Origin: CALVGQ01 sp031551965
GTDB lineage: Bacteria > Bacillota_I > Bacilli_A > Erysipelotrichales > Erysipelotrichaceae
Reading direction: 5' to 3'
DNA: 64,000 nt
NCBI GenBank assembly: GCA_031551965.1
Contig: JAVBMW010000030.1
Coordinates: 6,150-70,149, forward strand
Below the pieces are notes generated by a model that ran no database searches, was not told where the DNA came from, and was given only the letters and a program-made list of their open reading frames with translations. The stretch's first letter is position 1; each line of letters begins with the position of its first letter. Positions 19,042-26,671 of the stretch are shown piece after piece. The position numbers and the translations under genes are program-made.

Positions 19042-19190
19042 TTGACTACTATGTCAAGCCGTGGTATATTATGGATGTCATTAATACTCAGGAAGCAACC
19101 TTGAGTTCTCTGCTGCGGAGAGTTTAAATATGAGCAGAATTAGACTGTTGCGATAAAGGAGTTATATAAGCTCCTTTATTTTTTTATTGG
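19042..19190 (+). ncRNA. Unassigned small RNA gene with own promoter and terminator
   Basis: TTGACT (19042-19047) and TATATT (19065-19070) are separated by 17 bases, predicting a start near 19077. About 75 bases later there is an intrinsic terminator, a nine-base-pair stem ATAAAGGAG / CTCCTTTAT (19153-19179) and T-run. Between them are two short hairpins (ACTCAGG/CCTTGAGT at about 19087-19105, CTCT/AGAG at about 19108-19122). There is no ribosome binding site with an open frame. The transcript of ~110 nt matches none of the RNA families I can recall, including SRP RNA. It could alternatively be an attenuated leader of the broken gene at 19363. Confidence 0.55.
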
Positions 19191-19362
19191 AAAATTCTCG
19201 CTCTCTCTGAAATGATAGATTAGTAAAGTAAAATCACTTGAATATTATTCAAATAAAATCGTAAAAGTCAAGACTGATATTTAAGTTTATTTACTGTTCT
19301 AATTTGTTTAATAAATAGTAGTAAATGTAATTATTATTTATTAATTTCTTGAGGTAATTACT

Positions 19363-19998
19363 ATGTATAGTTTCCACGAACTGCGATATCTTTCTTCACA
19401 TCCCAAAATAAATAGTATTTCATTGAAAATTTTACAAGAATATTATGAAGCATATTTACATAACTCTATTTTTGAGTATCAACTTCAATATACAGACGGA
19501 ACTTATAAGAATATTCAATTATTTTTTAACAAAGAAAATTTCTGCCATTTACTTGGTATTGAATCCATTGCTAAATATAAAGTTGAACATAAAATATTGA
19601 ACGATTATCGTGGTTTGAGAGGTTGGAACAATATAAAAAATAATGCAATAGATTTTGCTCATTTAAAGAGTTTGAACAAAAGAAAATTTAAAGATATGAA
19701 AGCAAGATTTGTATAGTTTTATATTCTGCCTAACTTATTAGAAAATCCAAGTATAATTGAATTTGATAAGTCAAAAGTAGTTCCATCAACAAAAATTGAA
19801 TGCAGCATTTTGTTTTTTTGTTTGGAAATAAATGCTGTTATTCATTTGGGTATCGAAAAAGATTTAATAAACGATTATTATGTTCCAAAAACATTTTTTG
19901 TGGAAAAAATAAGCAAAGAAAATAACTATAAAGATAGTTTTATTGAAAATCAAATTTCAATAAAACTAAATAACAAACAAACAATTATCATGGCTTGA
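19363..19998 (+). pseudogene. PBECR4-like (phage toxin/nuclease fold) gene interrupted by an in-frame amber codon
   Basis: The frame starting at ATG 19363 runs 117 codons to TAG (19714-19716). The same frame then continues open to 19998 without any frameshift, giving a 211-codon gene with a single internal stop. The first part contains LFFNKENFCHLLGIE and the second IHLGIEKD...YYVPKTFFVEK. This spacing resembles the PBECR4 family (barnase/EndoU/colicin/RelE-like nucleases of phage-derived toxins), recalled from memory rather than searched. Gene density here is low and A+T content is higher than in neighbours, typical of decaying accessory DNA. Either half alone lacks the full fold. Confidence 0.6.
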
Positions 19999-20116
19999 AT
20001 AAAAAATATATTATTTTAATAAAAGAGTGGTTTAATATACTTTATGTTTTATGAGATAATCCTTTTTCTAAGTCTAGTTTTGTAGTAAAATAGTAAAGCG
20101 GGACTTGGAGGAAAAC

Positions 20117-20836
20117 ATGAAAAATTTATCAGATTTACACACACATACGGTAAGTAGTGGGCATGCTTATAGCACTTTACAGGAAAATGTGCATGAAGCG
20201 AGTTTGAAAGGATTGAAATATTATGGAATGAGCGATCATTCACCTAAATTGCCTGGAGGAACTCATGAATATCATTTCTCTAATATGAGAGTTATACCAC
20301 AATACATTGAAGGAGTTAGAGTACTTAAAGGCGTAGAACTCAATGTTATGGATTGTGAAGGAAATGTAGATTTAACCGAATATGATTTAAAAGTCATGGA
20401 TTATTGTATTGCTTCACTTCATATTCCTTGTTTTAGTCCTAAGACAAAAGAAGAAAATACAATGGCTTTGATCAATGTTATGAAAAATTCTTTTGTAAAG
20501 ATCATTGGACATCCTGATGATGGACGTTATCCACTTGACTATAAACGATTAGTTGAAGCTGCTAAACAAAATCATGTAGCTTTGGAAATAAACAATTCAT
20601 CAATGAATCCAAATGGATATCGTCAAAATACAAAAGAGAATTACATTGAAATGCTGAAATATTGTAAAGAAATGAATGTTTGTGTTATTTGTAATTCTGA
20701 TGCTCATATAAGTTTTTCGGTAGGGAATCTTGATAATTGTTTTAATTTATTAAAGGAAATTGATTTTCCAGAAACATTAGTTATTAATTTTAGTGAAGAT
20801 TTGATTCAGGAATATATTCTTGATTCAAGAAATTGA
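20117..20836 (+). CDS. PHP-domain phosphoesterase (YcdX-like)
   Basis: Metal-dependent phosphoesterase of the polymerase-and-histidinol-phosphatase (PHP) family, ~240 residues. Metal ligands are visible in DLHTHT (N terminus), GMSDHSPK (about base 20225), a glutamate in KGVELNV (about 20330), SLHIPCF (about 20416), GHPDDGRYP (about 20509) and CNSDAH (about 20692). This arrangement matches the trinuclear-metal YcdX-type phosphatases rather than histidinol phosphatase proper. The ATG at 20117 is preceded by GGAGG at 20107; the TTG at 20105 overlaps that site. Confidence 0.85.
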   Translation: MKNLSDLHTHTVSSGHAYSTLQENVHEASLKGLKYYGMSDHSPKLPGGTHEYHFSNMRVIPQYIEGVRVLKGVELNVMDCEGNVDLTEYDLKVMDYCIASLHIPCFSPKTKEENTMALINVMKNSFVKIIGHPDDGRYPLDYKRLVEAAKQNHVALEINNSSMNPNGYRQNTKENYIEMLKYCKEMNVCVICNSDAHISFSVGNLDNCFNLLKEIDFPETLVINFSEDLIQEYILDSRN

Positions 20837-20840
20837 ATTA

Positions 20841-20868
20841 TCAGGCCGAAGAGTTCATTTTTCGGTCT
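20841..20868 (+). terminator. Intrinsic terminator after PHP gene
   Basis: Nine-pair stem CAGGCCGAA / TTCGGTCTG (one G-U) followed by a weakly T-rich sequence; 5 bases past the stop. Confidence 0.55.
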
Positions 20869-20889
20869 GTATTTGTATAGGGGAAAGAA

Positions 20890-21426
20890 ATGAAAATTAC
20901 ATATAAAAAATTACAAGAACCAGAAATAACATTTCAATTGTTTGAGAACTTTGATCGTTTTCAAAAGGTTTCTAAATGTTGGCGTAAAGAAAACAATGAA
21001 TGGATTTTAAAAGAAATAGCTTTTGTGGATGATTGGAACAATGATGAAAAAAACTATTTAGTCGATTGCCTGAGAAATACGATAAAGACAGGTGGCTGTG
21101 TAATAGCTGCGCTAAATGATCAAAGTTTAGTAGGATTTTCTTCTATTGAAAGTGAGCGTTTTGGATCAGAAAATCAATATCTTCAACTATCTTCTCTTCA
21201 TGTCAGCAATCAGTATCGTGGACAGGGCAGTGGTAAAGAATTGTTTAAATATATTTGTAGTGAAGCCAAAAGATTAGGCGCTACAAAATTATATATATCT
21301 AGCCATAGTTCTGAAGATACACAAGCATTTTATAAGAAAATGGGATGCGTTGATGCAATAGAAATTAATGAGAAAATTGCAGAACAGGAACCTTTTGATA
21401 GACAATTAGAGTATAGTTTGAATTAG
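20890..21426 (+). CDS. GNAT-family N-acetyltransferase
   Basis: A 178-residue GCN5-related acetyltransferase. The acetyl-CoA binding motif A is present as LHVSNQYRGQGSGKELF (about base 21200), the Q/RxxGxG/A pattern. Motif B is ATKLYISSHSSEDTQAFYKKMGC, where the YKKMG turn is typical. The N-terminal half is acidic and aromatic, and the acceptor substrate cannot be predicted. It has a GGGGAAAG ribosome binding site and sits alone between two terminator/promoter regions. Confidence 0.85.
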   Translation: MKITYKKLQEPEITFQLFENFDRFQKVSKCWRKENNEWILKEIAFVDDWNNDEKNYLVDCLRNTIKTGGCVIAALNDQSLVGFSSIESERFGSENQYLQLSSLHVSNQYRGQGSGKELFKYICSEAKRLGATKLYISSHSSEDTQAFYKKMGCVDAIEINEKIAEQEPFDRQLEYSLN

Positions 21427-21453
21427 ATTTGGTTGTGTGTAATTTTGAAAAAT

Positions 21454-21661
21454 TTGATATTTTAAGTAAAGCTTGTTATAATAGCACCATTAGTTTGAAA
21501 GGATGTGCTGTAAGTGGACTCATCTCCTCTGCCCAAGCGGCTAGAGATTATTAAAAAAATAGGGTTAAATATTCAGATTTTTATTATTGATAAAATCTGG
21601 ATGCCTCTTCGTGCTTGATAATTAAGAAAATTGATAAAAAGAGTGAAGAAAGAGGAACCTT
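21454..21661 (+). promoter_or_regulatory. Promoter and ~170-nt structured leader of the CNNM transporter gene (candidate riboswitch)
   Basis: TTGATA (21454-21459) and TATAAT (21477-21482) are 17 bases apart, placing the start near 21489 and leaving ~170 untranslated bases. The leader folds into AGCAC(C)AT/ATGTGCT, then CTCTGCC/GGC(T)AGAG with CAAGC loop (about 21526-21545), then CAGATTTT/AAAATCTG (about 21574-21600). Finally CCTCTTC pairs with GAAGAaAGAGG, which contains the Shine-Dalgarno sequence of the downstream gene. This is a layout for translational control. I could not match it to the M-box, Mn2+, NiCo or other classes from memory. Confidence 0.55.
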
Positions 21662-22924
21662 ATGAATAATACTACAATAATAATTTTTTTGATACTTTGT
21701 ATACTTGGATCAAGCTTTTTCTCGGCAACGGAAACAGCTTTTTCAAGCATCAACCGAATCCGTTTGAAAAATATGGCGGAATATAATAAAAAAGCGAAGG
21801 TAGCTTTACAATTGTTGGAAGATTATGACCAACTTTTGTCTACTATTTTGGTGGGGAATAATATAGTGAATATTGGAGCTACTGCGATGGCGACAGTTCT
21901 TTTTACAAGATTATATGCCGATATGGGGGCATCGATCTCAACGGCAGTGATGACCATTGTGATTTTGATTTTTGGAGAAGTTACACCGAAAAGCATCGCA
22001 AAAGAATCACCTGAAAAATTTTGTCTGGCAGTAGCACCACTCGTGTCAGTAATAAAAGTTGTTTTGACACCTGTAAATTGGTTCTTTAAAAGCTGGACCC
22101 ATTTCATGCATTTAGTTTTTAAAGCAGAAGATGGTGAATCCATGACTCAAGAAGAACTTTTACTTATCGTTGAAGAAGCGCAAGAAGAAGGTGACCTTGA
22201 GGAACATGAATCAGATTTGATCACAGCTGCGATTGAATTTAATGATTTGGATGTACGCGATATATTGACTCCACGTGTGGATATTATTTCTTTTGAAATT
22301 GATGATCCATTAGATGAAATAGAAGAAACATTTAGAAATAATAATTTTTCACGTTTACCTGTTTATGAAGATACGATCGATAATATTATCGGTGTTGTGC
22401 ATGAAAAAGATTTCTATGGACTTTATCACCATGGCGAAAATCAAGATATCAGAACGATCGTAAAAAATGTCAATTATACAAGCAATCAAGCGAAAATATC
22501 AAACTTATTACGTCAACTCCAAAAGACAAAGACACACTTAGCGGTGGTCATTGATGAGTTTGGAGGAACTGCTGGAATTATTACGATGGAAGATATTTTA
22601 GAAGAACTTGTAGGTGAAATCTATGATGAACATGATGATGTAGTGGAATACATTCAAGAAATTAATGATGATACATGGATCGTACAATGCGAGTTTGATT
22701 TAGAAGATCTATTTGAGTTCCTTGATTTAGAAGAAGAGGAAGACTTTGATTTTATCAGTGTTGGTGGATGGGTCGTGCATGAATTTGAAAATATACCAAG
22801 TATCGGTGATAAGTTTAATTATCATGGATATCAAATTGAAGTTACAGATTGCGATGATCGAAAAGTTGAACAAATCAAGATTCAAAGGATTATCTTAAAT
22901 CAAGAAAATGTCAAAGAAAAGTAA
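21662..22924 (+). CDS. CNNM/CorC-family transporter with CBS pair (hemolysin-like protein)
   Basis: Membrane protein of 420 residues. The N-terminal DUF21 (CNNM) domain has about four hydrophobic segments (residues ~5-140), opening with SSFFSATETAFSSINRIRL and carrying FGEVTPKSIAKE. Then follow an acidic linker (EEAQEEGDLEEHE), two CBS motifs (VRDILTPRVDI... and the second with FSRLPVYEDTIDNIIGVVHEKD), the VIDEFGGTAGIITMEDILEELVGEI signature and a C-terminal CorC/HlyC domain. Homologues export Mg2+ or other divalent ions. The preceding structured leader would fit metal-responsive control. Confidence 0.9.
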   Translation: MNNTTIIIFLILCILGSSFFSATETAFSSINRIRLKNMAEYNKKAKVALQLLEDYDQLLSTILVGNNIVNIGATAMATVLFTRLYADMGASISTAVMTIVILIFGEVTPKSIAKESPEKFCLAVAPLVSVIKVVLTPVNWFFKSWTHFMHLVFKAEDGESMTQEELLLIVEEAQEEGDLEEHESDLITAAIEFNDLDVRDILTPRVDIISFEIDDPLDEIEETFRNNNFSRLPVYEDTIDNIIGVVHEKDFYGLYHHGENQDIRTIVKNVNYTSNQAKISNLLRQLQKTKTHLAVVIDEFGGTAGIITMEDILEELVGEIYDEHDDVVEYIQEINDDTWIVQCEFDLEDLFEFLDLEEEEDFDFISVGGWVVHEFENIPSIGDKFNYHGYQIEVTDCDDRKVEQIKIQRIILNQENVKEK

Positions 22925-22970
22925 AATAAATAACACAAAAGCTGATTGATAAGATGAGAATTTCTTGTTA

Positions 22971-22999
22971 TTGGTTATGCTTTGTATTTGTGATATAAT
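22971..22999 (+). promoter_or_regulatory. Promoter of the NusG_II gene
   Basis: TTGGTT (22971-22976), 17-base spacer, TATAAT (22994-22999), 23 bases before the ATG at 23022. Confidence 0.6.
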
Positions 23000-23021
23000 T
23001 AATAAGCTTTGAGGTGGAAAA

Positions 23022-23369
23022 ATGAAGAAAAAAGACTGGATTTTTATTGGAGTCATTTTGGGAATAGCCGTTCTGATGTATGCTGGTTTTCAAATTTATA
23101 ACTCTTTGAATAAAAAAGATAATCAATTAGGAGTAGTCTATCATAACAATGAAATGTTGTTTAAATTCGATGTAAATGAAGATAAAACATATTCTTTTGA
23201 AGGTAGTTATGGTCACATGGAACTAGAAGTCAAAGAAGGAAAATGGCATATCATCAATGAAGAGTGCCCTAACCATATTTGTAGTAATATGGGTTGGGTA
23301 GGCATTACTGACTTAATGCCTATTGTTTGCTTACCAAACGAAGTTTATGTCCAATACGAAGGGGAATAG
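23022..23369 (+). CDS. NusG domain II-containing membrane-anchored protein (EetA-like)
   Basis: A 115-residue protein with one N-terminal transmembrane helix (about residues 5-25) and an extracellular NusG_II/DUF1312 domain. The domain contains the characteristic paired-cysteine stretch ECPNHICSNMGW, then PIVCLPNEVYV. In Bacillota such proteins are commonly encoded beside a Gx-transporter protein, and the pair corresponds to EetA/EetB of flavin-based extracellular electron transfer loci. That correspondence is from memory. No ndh2, pplA, apbE or demethylmenaquinone genes are in the window. Confidence 0.8.
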   Translation: MKKKDWIFIGVILGIAVLMYAGFQIYNSLNKKDNQLGVVYHNNEMLFKFDVNEDKTYSFEGSYGHMELEVKEGKWHIINEECPNHICSNMGWVGITDLMPIVCLPNEVYVQYEGE

Positions 23370-23372
23370 GCT

Positions 23373-23885
23373 ATGCAAAGTAAATCCGTTAAAAAACTAA
23401 CTTATATCGCCTTACTTTCCGCAATGGCAATCGTTATCAATGCGTTTGAGAATACTTATTTGAATTTCTTTGCGGTTGGAATACGTTTTGGACTAGCGAA
23501 TATAATTGCACTAATTACGTATCAATTGTTTGGAGTTAAGGAAATGATCGTGGTCAATGTAATGAGAGTCATGGTAGGAACGCTGATCAGTGGAAAATTC
23601 TTGGGCTCAACTTTCTGGATTTCGGCTGGAGGAGTTACACTTAGTTGTATTTGTTTAGTTCTAGGATTTAAAGTACTTAAATTATCACTTTACACTACAT
23701 CCATATTCAGTGCGATTGGTCATTCTATTGGACAGGTGTTTGTAGTATCACTATTTTATAAACAAGCTATGATGGCTTATTATATACCAATCATGTTAGT
23801 GGCGGCAATTCCGACTGGAATGCTGACAGGGATGGTTGCACAAGGAGCATTAGTAAGACTAAAAAAGAATTTTAAGTTTAATTAG
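23373..23885 (+). CDS. Gx transporter family membrane protein (EetB/HepS-I-like)
   Basis: A 170-residue integral membrane protein with about five hydrophobic segments and the family opening KKLTYIALLSAMAIVINAFEN. The segment VGIRFGLANIIALIT and the FLGSTFWISAGG turn are typical of proteins annotated as Gx transporter or, historically, heptaprenyl diphosphate synthase component I. It follows the NusG_II gene by three bases and shares its promoter and the terminator at 23884. The transported or bound ligand is not established. Confidence 0.8.
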   Translation: MQSKSVKKLTYIALLSAMAIVINAFENTYLNFFAVGIRFGLANIIALITYQLFGVKEMIVVNVMRVMVGTLISGKFLGSTFWISAGGVTLSCICLVLGFKVLKLSLYTTSIFSAIGHSIGQVFVVSLFYKQAMMAYYIPIMLVAAIPTGMLTGMVAQGALVRLKKNFKFN

Positions 23886-23906
23886 AGATCGATCGATCTC
23901 TTTTTT
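23884..23906 (+). terminator. Intrinsic terminator
   Basis: AGAGATC / GATCTCT stem around GATC (an 18-base palindrome) followed by TTTTT; it terminates the NusG_II-Gx pair. Confidence 0.7.
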
Positions 23907-23954
23907 CTTGTTCTTTTTTCAAATGACAGGCAATACACTAAACTAGGTGATCAA

Positions 23955-24947
23955 ATGAAAAAAATATTTTTGGTAGTATTGATCTTGTTTACACATTGGG
24001 TGCCAGTAAGTGCAGAATCTTACATCGTGATAGGAGCGGATGATCATGAAGTCATCATGGCTAAAGATGAACATGAAATTGAAAGTATCGCTTCGATTAC
24101 TAAAATTATGACTGCTTACCTAGCCCTAGAATATGGTGATTTTACAGATACATGGCTAGTTGGAGAAGAAGTGTTGCAGGCAGATGGAAGCAGGATCTAT
24201 GTAGAACTTGGTCAACAAGTTTCGATGCGTTCCTTGTTGTATGGGTTGATGTTAAAATCAGGTAATGATGCTGCACTTATCATCGCAAAACGAGTATCAG
24301 GAAGTGTTGAAAAATTTGTAGCATTAATGAATAAAAAAGCGAAAGAAATCGGAATGATCAACACTGAATTTCATAATCCGCATGGTTTGGATGTCAATAT
24401 GGAAGGAAATTACTCAACCCCGTATGATATGGCACTCTTAATGCAGGAAGCACTTAAAAATGAAATGTTTTGCGAAATCATCAAGACGATGGATTACACC
24501 AGTGAATGGGGGGCAAAATGGCATAACTCCAATAAGTTATTAGAAAGCTTTCCATTTTGTATCGGTGGCAAAACCGGATATACTTCAAAAGCCGGTCGAA
24601 CATTAGTTACAGCTGCTAAAAAAGATGGAGCTACTTATATTATTGTAACTTTTAACCTACAGGATAATGTTGAATTTCACCATGAGACTTACTTGCAAGT
24701 GATGAACGAAAGAACAGTAGTAACTTTACTTGAACCGCAAGTTATTGAAATCGATAATTATACGATCGTGATCGATCATCCATTCACAGTAGTTGCGACA
24801 GAAGATGAAATCGAAGCAGGTGAAATGAGTGTTTATTTAAATAAGTCAAAAAAAGAATATATTGTACAGTGGAGTTATATGGAACATCAGAAAGTCGAAG
24901 TATACAAGGCAACTAAAAAATTCTGTCTGTGGAGGTGGTGTTTTTGA
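23955..24947 (+). CDS. dacB: D-alanyl-D-alanine carboxypeptidase, DacB type (penicillin-binding protein, S11)
   Basis: Serine DD-carboxypeptidase that trims pentapeptide stems of peptidoglycan. A signal peptide covers residues ~1-20 (cleavage near VSAES). Catalytic motifs are SITK (SxxK, about base 24094), SGN (about 24259) and KTG (about 24570). It is 330 residues, with a short C-terminal domain. It is followed directly by spmA and spmB, as in the Bacillus subtilis dacB-spmA-spmB sporulation operon, which supports a role in spore cortex maturation. Confidence 0.9.
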   Translation: MKKIFLVVLILFTHWVPVSAESYIVIGADDHEVIMAKDEHEIESIASITKIMTAYLALEYGDFTDTWLVGEEVLQADGSRIYVELGQQVSMRSLLYGLMLKSGNDAALIIAKRVSGSVEKFVALMNKKAKEIGMINTEFHNPHGLDVNMEGNYSTPYDMALLMQEALKNEMFCEIIKTMDYTSEWGAKWHNSNKLLESFPFCIGGKTGYTSKAGRTLVTAAKKDGATYIIVTFNLQDNVEFHHETYLQVMNERTVVTLLEPQVIEIDNYTIVIDHPFTVVATEDEIEAGEMSVYLNKSKKEYIVQWSYMEHQKVEVYKATKKFCLWRWCF

Positions 24948-25519
24948 ATTTAATATGGTGTGTGTTGATTGTGCTGGCATTAGTTTATGGAATGGCTACT
25001 GGAAATATTACTTCGGTAAACCAAGTCATTATTAGTGTAGGAGAAGAAACTTTTAATTTTGCTTTACCGATTATTGTGGCAACTTGTTTCTGGAATGGTG
25101 TTATGTGTGTTGCGAAGTCAGTTGGACTTTTAGCCGCAATGGAAAAAATGATTCATCCATTTATGTCTTGGCTACTTCCTGATTTAAAACATCAGCCAGA
25201 AGCTTTGCAGTATATTTCTGCCAACATTATTATCAATATGTTTGGATTGGGTTTTGCGGCTACACCTAGTGGATTAAAGGCTATGAAACTGATGCAGGAA
25301 GCAAATCCTAAAAAAGATACAGCGAGTAGGCCAATGATCACGTTTCTTGTGCTAAATACCGCTGGAGTGACAATACTTGCGACATCCATTGTTACTCTTC
25401 GTCATCAGTTTGGAGCAGTTAACCCAACTGATTTCTTACCATTGGCCGTCATTGCGACAACTTGTGCCTGTATTGCAGGAATCACATTAGATAGGTGGTG
25501 TAACTATCGAAAACGTTAG
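24944..25519 (+). CDS. spmA: Spore maturation protein A (nucleoside recognition domain)
   Basis: Membrane protein of ~190 residues needed for spore core dehydration in B. subtilis. It has several hydrophobic helices and the gate/nucleoside-recognition motif NMFGLGFAATPSGLKAM (about base 25235). I place the start at TTG 24944, which overlaps the dacB stop (TTGA) and sits just behind GGAGGTGGTG (24931-24940). The GTG at 24929 is part of the region upstream of that site. It lies between dacB and spmB. Confidence 0.85.
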   Translation: MNLIWCVLIVLALVYGMATGNITSVNQVIISVGEETFNFALPIIVATCFWNGVMCVAKSVGLLAAMEKMIHPFMSWLLPDLKHQPEALQYISANIIINMFGLGFAATPSGLKAMKLMQEANPKKDTASRPMITFLVLNTAGVTILATSIVTLRHQFGAVNPTDFLPLAVIATTCACIAGITLDRWCNYRKR

Positions 25520-26021
25520 TCAATATATTTTACCTTGTTGCGTTTTGTTGATATTTGTTACGGCAATCGTGAAAAAAGCTGATGCTTATGAGAATTTTGT
25601 GTTTGGGGCAAAAGAAGGATTAATGTTGTTTATGGATATTTTTCCATCTTTAATGGCTATGATCTTATGTGTTAGTTTGCTACGTGAAACGGGATTATTT
25701 AATTTATTAGGAGATTTCCTACAACCTTTCTTCAATGGTATTCCTTCTGATATTTTCGCTTTATCGATGTTCAGACCCATATCAGGTGGTGCATCTATGG
25801 CAATACTGATCGATATCTTTAAAACTTCAGGTGCAGATTCATTGGCAGGTAAAATGGCCAGTGTGATCCAAGGATCGACAGATACTACATTTTATGTCAT
25901 TACTCTTTATTTTTCAACGGTAGGTATTACAAAAATACGAAATTCGTTGTGGATCGGGTTATTTGCAGATCTGGTGGGAATTTCCGTGGGAATATTTTTG
26001 ACTCTGATGTTTATGAGTTAA
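25506..26021 (+). CDS. spmB: Spore maturation protein B, apparently with a non-AUG (ATC) start
   Basis: Partner of SpmA, with helices and the motif FRPISGGASMAILIDIFKTSG (about base 25770) and the C-terminal YFSTVGITKIRNSLWIGLFADLVG. The first canonical start in frame is TTG 25545, which has no ribosome binding site and loses N-terminal sequence. The frame is open from 25491, and the sequence ENVSQYILPC upstream resembles SpmB N termini. AGGTGGTG at 25493-25500 points to the ATC codon at 25506, giving 171 residues, near the usual ~175. The ATC start is inference. Confidence 0.75.
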   Translation: MENVSQYILPCCVLLIFVTAIVKKADAYENFVFGAKEGLMLFMDIFPSLMAMILCVSLLRETGLFNLLGDFLQPFFNGIPSDIFALSMFRPISGGASMAILIDIFKTSGADSLAGKMASVIQGSTDTTFYVITLYFSTVGITKIRNSLWIGLFADLVGISVGIFLTLMFMS

Positions 26022-26024
26022 TCT

Positions 26025-26063
26025 AAATACATTTCAATTTAACGATTGAAATGTATTTTTGTT
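26025..26063 (+). terminator. Terminator of dacB-spmA-spmB
   Basis: A perfect 14-base-pair stem (26025-26038 with 26045-26058) and loop TTAACG, running into a T-rich tail. Confidence 0.8.
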
Positions 26064-26132
26064 TTGATTTATCTTGACATAGTGTGTGCTTTAGGGTGTA
26101 CTGTATAGTGTAAAGAAAGTCGGTGCTATTTA

Positions 26133-26549
26133 ATGAGTAATAAGTTAGTCGTTATTATTGATGGACAGGGGGGTAAGATCGGTAGAGAATTGTGTGACCG
26201 ATTGTTAACCAAAAAACCTGATTGTGATTGTCTTGCGATTGGAACGAATAGCTCAGCTACTATGAATATGCTTAAAGGCAAAGTCAAAGATGGGGCAACA
26301 GGTGAAAATCCAATTCTTGTTGCATCAAGAAAAGCTACCGTTATTGCAGGGCCTTTAGGACTGGTTGTCGCCGATTCTTTAATGGGTGAGATTACACCAA
26401 AAATGGCCGTAGCCATTGGTCAAAGTGACGCACATAAAATACTTATTCCAACTCATCGATGTGGTACATATATTGTGGGTTTACAGGATAAAAGTATTAA
26501 TGAACTACTTGATGAAGCAGTACAAGAAATCTTAAACAAGATTCAATAA
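26133..26549 (+). CDS. DUF3842 family protein
   Basis: Small cytosolic protein of 138 residues, opening with a Rossmann-like VVIIDGQGGKIGREL that could bind a nucleotide. Conserved glycine- and histidine-containing stretches are GPLGLVVADSLMGEITP and PTHRCGTYIVG. The family has no assigned function to my knowledge. It is frequently found near membrane transport genes in Bacillota, and here it precedes an ECF S component by ~120 bases. Start ATG follows a weak AAAGAAAG site. Confidence 0.8.
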   Translation: MSNKLVVIIDGQGGKIGRELCDRLLTKKPDCDCLAIGTNSSATMNMLKGKVKDGATGENPILVASRKATVIAGPLGLVVADSLMGEITPKMAVAIGQSDAHKILIPTHRCGTYIVGLQDKSINELLDEAVQEILNKIQ

Positions 26550-26671
26550 GTTTACAAAATCTGCACAAGCAGAATTTTTATGACCGAAGTCAGAAACAGA
26601 AAAACGATAAGAAAATCATGAAGGTTTTCATACAACAGTGAACTGTTGTTTTTGACGAGGAGAATTTAATA
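26550..26671 (+). promoter_or_regulatory. Two hairpins between DUF3842 and the ECF S-component gene
   Basis: TCTGC-ACAA-GCAGA followed by ATTTTT (about 26561-26579) looks like the DUF3842 terminator. Nearer the next gene, ACAACA-GTGAAC-TGTTGT followed by TTTTTG (about 26632-26655) is a second terminator-like hairpin only ~15 bases before the ECF gene. That position would suit attenuation. I recognise no known riboswitch aptamer in the ~50 bases between them. Confidence 0.4.

Noticed and set aside
19077..19190. Possible SRP (4.5S) RNA because of the GGAAGCA string in a hairpin
   Set aside because: The conserved asymmetric loop and GGAA-capped helix of SRP RNA are not formed; the string lies in a different short hairpin and the flanks do not pair as required.
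21520..21560. tRNA-like string near CTGCCCAAGCGGCTAGAG
   Set aside because: No cloverleaf can be built; there is no TTCRANNC T-arm or acceptor stem.
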